Of a stretch of 64,000 bases of DNA, positions 57,208 through 64,000 are shown piece by piece; the first letter of the stretch is position 1, and each line of letters opens with the position of its first letter. This DNA is from Stagonosporopsis chrysanthemi (Eukaryota > Ascomycota > Dothideomycetes > Pleosporales > Didymellaceae): positions 310,001-374,000 of the forward strand of contig JAFISE010000007.1 in the NCBI GenBank assembly GCA_022560025.1, read 5' to 3'. The notes under the pieces were generated by a model, which did not search any database, had not been told where the DNA came from, and saw only the letters and a program-made list of their open reading frames with translations. The translations under genes were made by a program, and so were the position numbers.

Positions 57208-59431
57208 ATGGATCGCCAGTACCGTCTTTTTCGATCTTGGACCTGGGTAAGACGCTGTTGCAAGCTGCATATGGATCGCATACTGAATTGGGTGTGTCAC
57301 ATCGTAGGAACTCCTCTCCGTCCTGCTTGCGATTGGACTTCTCGCCGCGATTTCTGCCATATTGGTGTCGTACGATGGGAAGCCCGCACCCGACTGGGGT
57401 ACACAACTTAACCTCAACGCACTCCTCGCCTTGTTGTCTACGATCCTCAGAGCTCTCCTGGTCATCATTGTTTCCCAAATCATTTGTCAGCAGAAATGGG
57501 AATGGTATTCAAAAAAGAGCATGCGTCCTCTCTCTGATTTGCAGACATTTGATTCCGGCAGTCGAAGCAGTCTAGGCGCGTTACTGCTCATGCCCACTGT
57601 CATGCTCAAGGATGCCGTGAGCCTAATTGCAGCAGCTGTTCTGGTTGTCTCGTTTCTTGTTGGCCCATTCGTTCAACAGGCCAGCCGCACGACGCCATGC
57701 TTGTTTCCAGCAACTGGCGCAAACGCCTCGCTTCCTTACGCCCACTATATTCCTCGTCGGGGTGGCTTGTCTGTAGACCGCATTCGTCAAGGCGCCACTG
57801 TACTAGGGTCCGCAGGAGACCCCCTACCAGATACTGCTGTTGCAATCCTATCCAGCATCACAGCACCCAATGGCACGGAGAACCAAATCCGCGGTGACTG
57901 CTCCACGGGCACATGTACGTTTCGCCACGCATATTCGGGGAAGTCTTTCCCGAGTCGGTCGCTCAACGACTCGTCATCACACTCCACTGTCGCGATGTGC
58001 GACAAATGTATTGACATCTCGTCCCTCGTCTCGACTCAGTACAGCACAACCGATCGCCAAAAGAATTTCACGTTGCCTAATGGGGTCAAACTTAAATTCA
58101 ATGGAAGTCCGGATATGTTCGCCATGATCAGACCGAGCACAGATCTCCAATGGCTGGGCGATTTGTTGACCCCTGAGCTGAAAGAAATGTCGAGGTGGGC
58201 GTATGTCAACACTACCTACCTCGCAATCAAAAATACAACAAGCTCGATAGAACAGAGAGAGCATACAGCTGCAGTCTGCGTCCTATACCCTTGTCTGCGG
58301 ACTTACGTTGCTTCAATTACAAACAACCAGCTGCTGGAAGAAGAGGTTTCTTCCGAGACCATGCGAATCAGCGTGCAGCACAGGGAACCAGTGGCCTCTT
58401 CTGTGGTCACCGAGCTTGGTGCTGAAGAAGCAAGCGCTGGATCGATTGGTCTGTGGGGCGGTAGGAGTGCACTAGAGCAGTACGAGGCCCATTATGCCGC
58501 TGTCAAGAGCCCCTGTCAGCTTGATAGTCAGATATACGACGAGACCCTGAATGCGATCGGCCTCACCAACGCCACGAGCCTCAGCTTATACGACTACTCT
58601 GACCCTCAGCGATACACCTATCGCAACGTCAGCGCTCCGGAATCTTGCATCTACCGCCATGATGTGGGAATGGTCAAGGCAATAGCGGGAATCCTCAACG
58701 AGGAAATCTTCAACGGCTCATGTGCGTGGTACAAGGTCACCACCTGTGGCAAGACTGGCGACAGCGGCCTCGCTCTCTCCAATCTCGGCGCCAAAGTCAT
58801 GCTGGAGACACTTATCAAAGGAGAGAGGTCCTACTCGAATGTCGATTCATGGTTCAGTGCGTTCGCAAATGCCATGACAAACCGGTTTCGGTTCCAGTAT
58901 GGAGCGGCAGCATTCAACGCATCGCTCCCGTCGGGGGAATCTTACAGTCCGCCCCCCGGTGAAGTCCAAGGCATTGCATGGCAGACAGAGACTTGCGTTT
59001 CTGCACATAGAGATTGGCTGATCCTGCCCATCACTCTCACTGCTGTCACGACGCTTCTGATGCTGTGGACGATAGTGAACAACTGGCGCACTCGCCGCAC
59101 TCGACCAGTCTGGAAAGACAGCATCCTGCCACTGCTGTTCTACCGCCATAACTTCGATTCGGAAACACCAGGTGCGCTTCCGTGGGGACGCGATGACGAT
59201 GACAGGACACGGGTTATGGAGACGAGCGAGCTGGAACACACAAGCAGACGTATTCCGGTCACGTTGAAATGGCCCGCCGGTGAGAAGTCGTATAGCTCAC
59301 TTGAACAGGCTGATACTTCAGCAATGGCTTTGCAGTATGTGGAGAGAACACTTAAGCGGCCAAATTCGCATGAGGCTGTTGCTGAGTCGCTGCTTACGAG
59401 TACCAACACAGCGCACCGTCAGGCGTACTAG
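57208..59431 (+). CDS. DUF3176-type multi-pass membrane protein
   Basis: Exons 57208..57246 and 57308..59431 (61-bp intron) give 720 residues. The short first exon MDRQYRLFRSWTW joins ELLSVLLAIGLLAAISAILV, the first membrane helix, then SYDGKPAPDW and LNLNALLALLSTILRALLVI, the typical DUF3176 opening. A third helix (VSLIAAAVLVVSFLVGPFVQ) is followed by a large extracytosolic region with many Asn-X-Thr/Ser sites and paired cysteines (GDCSTGTCTF, CVLYPCLRTY). A last helix (WLILPITLTAVTTLLMLWTI) and a polar tail end the protein. The family is widespread and multicopy in Pezizomycotina; its function is unknown. Confidence 0.88.
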
Positions 59432-60133
59432 TAATGTATGAGAAAGTTGGGCGCATTCAGCACGCTCGTCCGTCTTTATTGACGGCATGTCATCTACATC
59501 ACATGCTGAGTATTCTCCCAGTTCTAGATAAGAAACCACAGGTAGCCACTGTTGTGACGATAAGATCTGTTGTAATGTACATCCATGCCGTAGGAGTGGT
59601 TTGAACGAACATGAAGATTACCAAAATCTTGGTGATGTCAGTTCACGTACACATGCAGCTGCACTGATGCAAACTGGAAGGTCGAATCAACGAAGCCTGT
59701 GCAGTGCGTCAAATCGTATGACGCATAATATTGACACGCTGCAGCTGTCGCGAGCACATGAAAGCAAGATTCTGTCGTGCCTTTGGCGACACCTTTTCGG
59801 TGCTCTTGAAGTTTCTATAGTTGGAAGTTTCGCCCCCGGAGTTCCCGTTTCAGCCTTGTTGGTACAAGGCTTGGCTGCTGTACAGTATATCAGCCTTCCC
59901 TGTCATCTCTCAACGAAGCTCTGGCCTGCTAACTTTATCAAACCAGACTTCTTGAGGTCATATCGCTTCAATCTGAACCATTATTCTGCCGGAAGCCAAC
60001 ATTCACACTTCATATCTTGCAGTGTTGTAACCATGGATCGCGAGGCTGTCTTTGGGCACGAGATGACCGAAGCTACGTCAGTAAACCTCCTCAATAGGAT
60101 GACAGCTTTGCTGATTCTCACAGACGGAGTAGC
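59432..60133. other. Spacer between the two large membrane-protein genes
   Basis: 0.7 kb. A long plus-strand open frame here lacks an early ATG and coding bias, so I do not call it. It presumably contains the promoter of the next gene. Confidence 0.5.
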
Positions 60134-62187
60134 ATGGATGCCAGGCTCTTGGATGCTAATGAACAATTTGGAATTCAGAGTGCTCCCAAACGGCGTGATT
60201 CGAAAGTCCGCGACTGGCTCCGACAAGCACGACTGCAGGTATTCCTTTTCGATTTCTTGAAATGGAAGTCGTCTATATCTAGGACAGAGGGCCGAAAAGT
60301 CGCCATATATCACAGCCGCGGTATGGCAGCTTTGCACACGTTCTTTCACCTCATCCCTCTAGGTGGGGCGATCGCGTTGTTAGTCATGCGCTGGAACCGA
60401 TACTGGGTTGGATATGAAGCTCCTGATTCTACCACTCTGCAATTTGTGGCTAAGTTTCATGAGCTACTTATGCAGTTTTCTATCGTCGAAGTTTTGCTTT
60501 GTGTGATCCGGACTGAAGCTATCAGAGGCTTTGTGCCTCTGGGCGCTCTCTCTGGGTCCGTTCAAGCGACACAGCTATCATACCTGTGGTCTCTGGACTT
60601 TTTGTCTGTTGTGACATCACCAGCAATTCGTGGTTGGCGCAGAATCATGTTCATCTTCATGATCCCTGCCCTTGTCGCGTTGACGGCACTTGTCGGACCT
60701 TCGAGCGCTGTCCTCATGATCCCTCGCCCTGGAAGCTCAGAAGTGTTCTGGGAGAAGACTCGCTATCTAAATCAGTCATTGGAGTCTCTATATCCTGTGT
60801 ACCTCGATAAGTCTCACGGCCTGACCTGGTAATTCAAGCCTTACGCTGTTTTCTGTGACCATGGCTGACACAGCAGCACAGGGATTTTCCTAGTTTCAAT
60901 ACTACCATGCAAACATCACAGAGTATCAACAGCAACTACTATAACAGACTGCACGATGGCACAGAAATCTTCTCTTACCTGATACAAGGGGTGGACGGAG
61001 ATTCGCGAATCTTGCGTTCCTCCAGAGACATTGCTGGACATGGTTCGAATGCAACCATACCCAGCCTCTGGAGCGCGGAAAGTTTTTGGCGTATACTAGA
61101 TCCAAAATCCTTTTCAATGGAAGGAAGTATTGCTAATGGAAGTATTAGCGTTGAAGTTGCTCATCCGGTGGTTCATGTTACCTGTAACGAGCACTTAGGG
61201 CTGAAGCATTTTGGATCCGATGTCCTATACACTCAGGACGATAGAATGACCATGGCGTCCCTGGCATCCCTGGGTTCACTTGTCAGACAGATCTCGGGGC
61301 CCAGCGAGTATGGCCAAGAACATCACACCCAGTTCTTCGCACCCGTATATATGGAGTCACCTGAAGCGGGATCCCAGTCGATGATAGTTGTCATGTTTGC
61401 ATGGAGCACACGGCGGGCAAATGGAAGCTTGTCATCGCTGCATGAGTACTTTGAGAAAGGGGGCTCGAGAGACCAAGAAGACGCCCTCATCATTCAGACA
61501 TGTACCGTGTCCGCGTACTGGAATTTTGGAGAGGTATTGTCACTATTTCCTGGCGGGCCGTACATTGTGCAAACGGGTATGCTTTCGATGTCGACACCCC
61601 ACAAGCCGCGACCAATCAAGCTAAACTTTACCGAAATCGACGAACTACAAGGGGCCAAATTCTACCAGCGTGTAGATGAAACAATTTGTAATCTGAGCGT
61701 CTGCCTTGCTACAGTGTATGCTACCGTGATAGCCAATGTGGGCATATCGGCCATTTTTCCAAATTCCACAGGGGGTTTGGATTTCGACCGCAGACCCGAC
61801 CGCGACTCAAGCAATTCGACGACTCTCAAGTACACAGCAACCAAATGGGGCTACGGTTACAATACAGAAAGCACCTCGACACAGCTGTCTATTGCGGTTG
61901 TAACTGCGTACTGTGTTATGATAGTCGCTTATATTGCATATATCCTGGTCACTGGGGCCACATCGACGGCATGGAATTCCGCCATTGAGCTAGTTGCTCT
62001 TGCTCTTCAGTCGAGAAGACCAGACTACCTAGGCCACACCGCTGTGGGGATCGATTCTCTAGAGACATACAAAGAAGGTGTGGGGATCCGCGTCAACAAC
62101 AATAACGAACTCGAGCTTGTTTTCAGGCATGACAGAGACCTTGCGACGAACAACCTGCGGAAGATCGAACGGAACAAAGAGTATTAA
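60134..62187 (+). CDS. Large multi-pass membrane protein of unknown function
   Basis: Exons 60134..60828 and 60882..62187 (53-bp intron) encode 666 residues. Membrane helices near the N-terminus include LHTFFHLIPLGGAIALLVMR, LMQFSIVEVLLCVI and IMFIFMIPALVALTALVGPS. The next motif, SSAVLMIPRPGS, recalls uncharacterised membrane proteins of other ascomycetes. A long glycosylatable ectodomain with few cysteines follows, then a C-terminal helix (IAVVTAYCVMIVAYIAYILV) and a cytosolic tail. It shares membrane/ectodomain/membrane topology with the DUF3176-type neighbour, but I see no sequence identity between them. Confidence 0.78.
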
Positions 62188-62315
62188 GAGGCGAGAACAA
62201 TCACCAATTAGGCCAACAGGAATTACACCGCAGAGGCTGGACATTCAGGGTGCGGTTCGCTACCATCTTGGGTACGAAATCAACACTGCTCCTATGTAGC
62301 ATAGTACTAAGCGAC

Positions 62316-63527
62316 CTACAACTTACTAGCCTTCTTGTCCTCTCCCAGCGTCACGACCAGCTTGCCAAACTGACTCGCGTTCTTCATGTCATCAAACAGC
62401 GTATCAATCTGCTTGATATCCAGCCCATGCACCGTCCGGCTCACAACCGGCCTGAGCTTCTTCTCGCGCACAAACGCAACCATGTCCGCAAACTCCTTGC
62501 GCGACCCCATCGTCGACCCACGCACCTCGATGTTGCGCAGCACGGCGCTCATGAGGAAGTCCATCTTCGGCGAGATGGTCATGCCGTAGATGGAGATGAT
62601 GCCGCCGGCCTAGACGATGTGTTAGCATGCGACCCTCACCCCCTCCATTTGATGCAAGACGCTGACGTACCTTTAACAACCGACTCCCCTTGGCCACCAC
62701 ATCACCCCCGGCCCCATCCACAATCGCATCCAACCACCTCCTCTCCTTGGGCAACATCCCCTGCAACTTCTTCTCCCAATCCTTCTCCCTATAACTCACC
62801 CCGCCCTTCGCCCCCAACCCAACCGCCCTCTCAATCTTCCCCTGCCCCCCCGACGTAACATACACATTACACCCCTCGGCCACCGCAAACAACAACACCA
62901 TCAGCGCCACCCCGCCCCCAATCCCCGTAACCAGAATATTCCTGCCCCGCACCGCGTTATCCCCGCACTTAACCCTCAGCGCCCGCCACGCCGTCAACCC
63001 CGTGAGCGGCAACGCCGCAGCCTCAGCATCGCTCAGATGCGCCGGACACTCCTCCAGCTGCGCAGCGGGCAGGACGATGCTCTCCGCCAGGGTCCCCGCG
63101 GGATTCGTCTTCGTGCCCCCGAGGATCGCGTAGCCCGTGGGCGCCTCCGGGCCGTCGGGCGAGCTGGCCCAGCCCGTGCCCGGGTTGAGCACGACGCGTT
63201 TCCCGCGCCAGGCGGACGCGGAGGCCGAGCTGCCGGTCCGCGTTACGACGCCCACGCCATCGGCGAGGAGGGGGACCCCAAAGGTGGTGCCTGGGTAGAG
63301 GTGTTGGCGGATGAAGAGGTCGCGGTGGTTGAGGGCTGCGGCGGAGAGGGTGATGAGGGCCTGTGGGGGGTGGGGGTGGTTAGTTGGGAGGTGCGCTTGG
63401 ATGCGGAGGTAGGGGGGCGTACTTCATCGTCGTTTGGTTCGCGGTCTGGGATTGTGATTTTCTCGAGCGGGTAGTAGACTTTGCCGGGCTTGCCTTCGAT
63501 TTGCCTGATGGCGATTGCGGAGGGCAT
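62316..63527 (-). CDS. Zinc-type alcohol dehydrogenase-like (MDR) quinone oxidoreductase
   Basis: Exons 63423..63527, 62671..63360 and 62316..62609 give 362 residues; introns are 62 and 61 bp. The GroES-like part reads MPSAIAIRQIEGKPGKVYYP, ALNHRDLFIRQHLYPGTTFG and AGTLAESIVLPAAQLEECPA. The Rossmann part has NILVTGIGGGVALMVLLFAV and DAIVDGAGGDVV. The zinc-ligand cysteine cluster of true alcohol dehydrogenases is not seen, so I favour the quinone-oxidoreductase/YhdH-like branch using NAD(P)H. The end (FDDMKNASQFGKLVVTLGED) is typical of the branch. Probably cytosolic; substrate unknown. Confidence 0.9.
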
Positions 63528-63885
63528 TGTTGCGGGGCTTCTGGGGGGGAGGAGGTTGTGGATGGGTTGGGAGGTTCTCTCAGTTGAGAGGTGAGAGACG
63601 CCGCGTTAGGTACTCGGTTATATCTGCACGAATTATTGAGGATTTGATAAGCTCACTGCCAGCCGGCAAACTGCGACGACATAACGAAACCGATGAGGAC
63701 CTCGGCTCGGTCCCGCTTTGGTGGGTCTGCATGCGGGGAAGCGGAGTGACAGGGATGCCTGGTTCTTATCGTGCGCCAACATCAATTCGACAATAATTAC
63801 AACGATGAAACTGCTCGCTCGTATTACTAATTACAGGCTGCATGCACACTCCAATCTGTGAGTCCGGACATACGCCTCTCCTCGT
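63528..63885. other. MDR gene promoter and 3' region of the last gene
   Basis: 358 bp without a gene. No clear motif was recognised. Confidence 0.5.
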
Positions 63886-64000
63886 CTACGGCCTCCACCT
63901 GAACGACGGGTGCCTCCAGTCCAGATCCTCAATCTCGCCGGCCGACTTGCCCGCCAGCTCAGTGTCAACATCGACCTGCGAGCGTTTGGCGTTGCTGCGG
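63886..64000 (-). CDS. C-terminal fragment of an unidentified gene
   Basis: The minus strand at the window edge is open for 38 codons with strong GC3 bias. It reads RSNAKRSQVDVDTELAGKSA then GEIEDLDWRHPSFRWRP and stops at 63886-63888. The acidic tail suggests a cytosolic C-terminus, but 37 residues do not allow identification. The rest of the gene lies to the right of the window. Confidence 0.5.
   Translation of the reverse strand, partial: RSNAKRSQVDVDTELAGKSAGEIEDLDWRHPSFRWRP

Noticed and set aside
59601..60260. 219-codon plus-strand frame before the second membrane-protein gene
   Set aside because: It lacks an early ATG, has mixed third positions and overlaps the well-supported frame starting at 60134.

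Overview
The window is nuclear DNA of a filamentous ascomycete (Pezizomycotina), most likely a dothideomycete. The evidence is dense, mostly short genes on both strands, small introns (about 43-150 bp) with GTAAGT-like donors and CTAAC/CTGAC branch sites, strong C/G preference at third codon positions, and fungus-specific families (AreB GATA factor, Fta1 kinetochore protein, Hsp88/Sse1, rhodopsin-domain membrane proteins, fungal royal-jelly-like secreted proteins). The class assignment rests mainly on the N-terminus of the large PPR protein and is an inference.

Layout. 0-13.5 kb is core genome: elongation factor 2 (5' end outside the window), an RBM26/27-type RNA-binding protein, SRP68, a large mitochondrial-type PPR protein and the GATA factor AreB. 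13.5-22.1 kb is an accessory-looking stretch with low gene density. It holds a C2H2/ankyrin gene broken by one frameshift, a divergent small C2H2 gene, at least two decayed coiled-coil relics, and a conserved-type unknown gene split by one in-frame TAA. 22.3-35.9 kb returns to mostly intact genes: an F-box/2EXR-like protein, MCM3 (with a 19-nt microexon), a short-chain dehydrogenase, a secreted GH43 arabinanase, phospholipase D and a small conserved-looking protein. 36.4-50.5 kb interleaves secreted enzymes (a multidomain pectate-lyase-like protein, a GMC oxidoreductase, a royal-jelly-like protein, an FAD-linked oxidase) with housekeeping genes (Fta1/CENP-L and Hsp110 in a divergent pair). 51.6-62.2 kb is rich in membrane proteins (rhodopsin-like, a single-pass protein, a DUF3176-type protein and a second large multi-pass protein) and has one tRNA-Leu(UAA) with a short intron. 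The window ends with a quinone-oxidoreductase-like MDR enzyme and the C-terminus of an unidentified gene.

Working together. No classical biosynthetic cluster or mobile element was recognised. The secreted arabinanase, the pectate-lyase-like enzyme, the GMC and FAD oxidases and the royal-jelly-like protein fit growth on plant cell walls. Core genes show plausible regulation: a step-type heat-shock element upstream of the Hsp110 gene, a GATA-site cluster inside an areB intron, and an SBF/MBF/E2F-like site upstream of MCM3. The least conventional points are the bacterial-looking architecture of the lyase (36.4-38.9 kb), the stop-free 3n intron of the Hsp110 gene that would add a basic NLS-like motif, the AreB reading frame that extends upstream with no AUG, and the cluster of freshly and anciently broken genes at 14-22 kb. 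All exon boundaries were placed by eye from splice signals and frame continuity.
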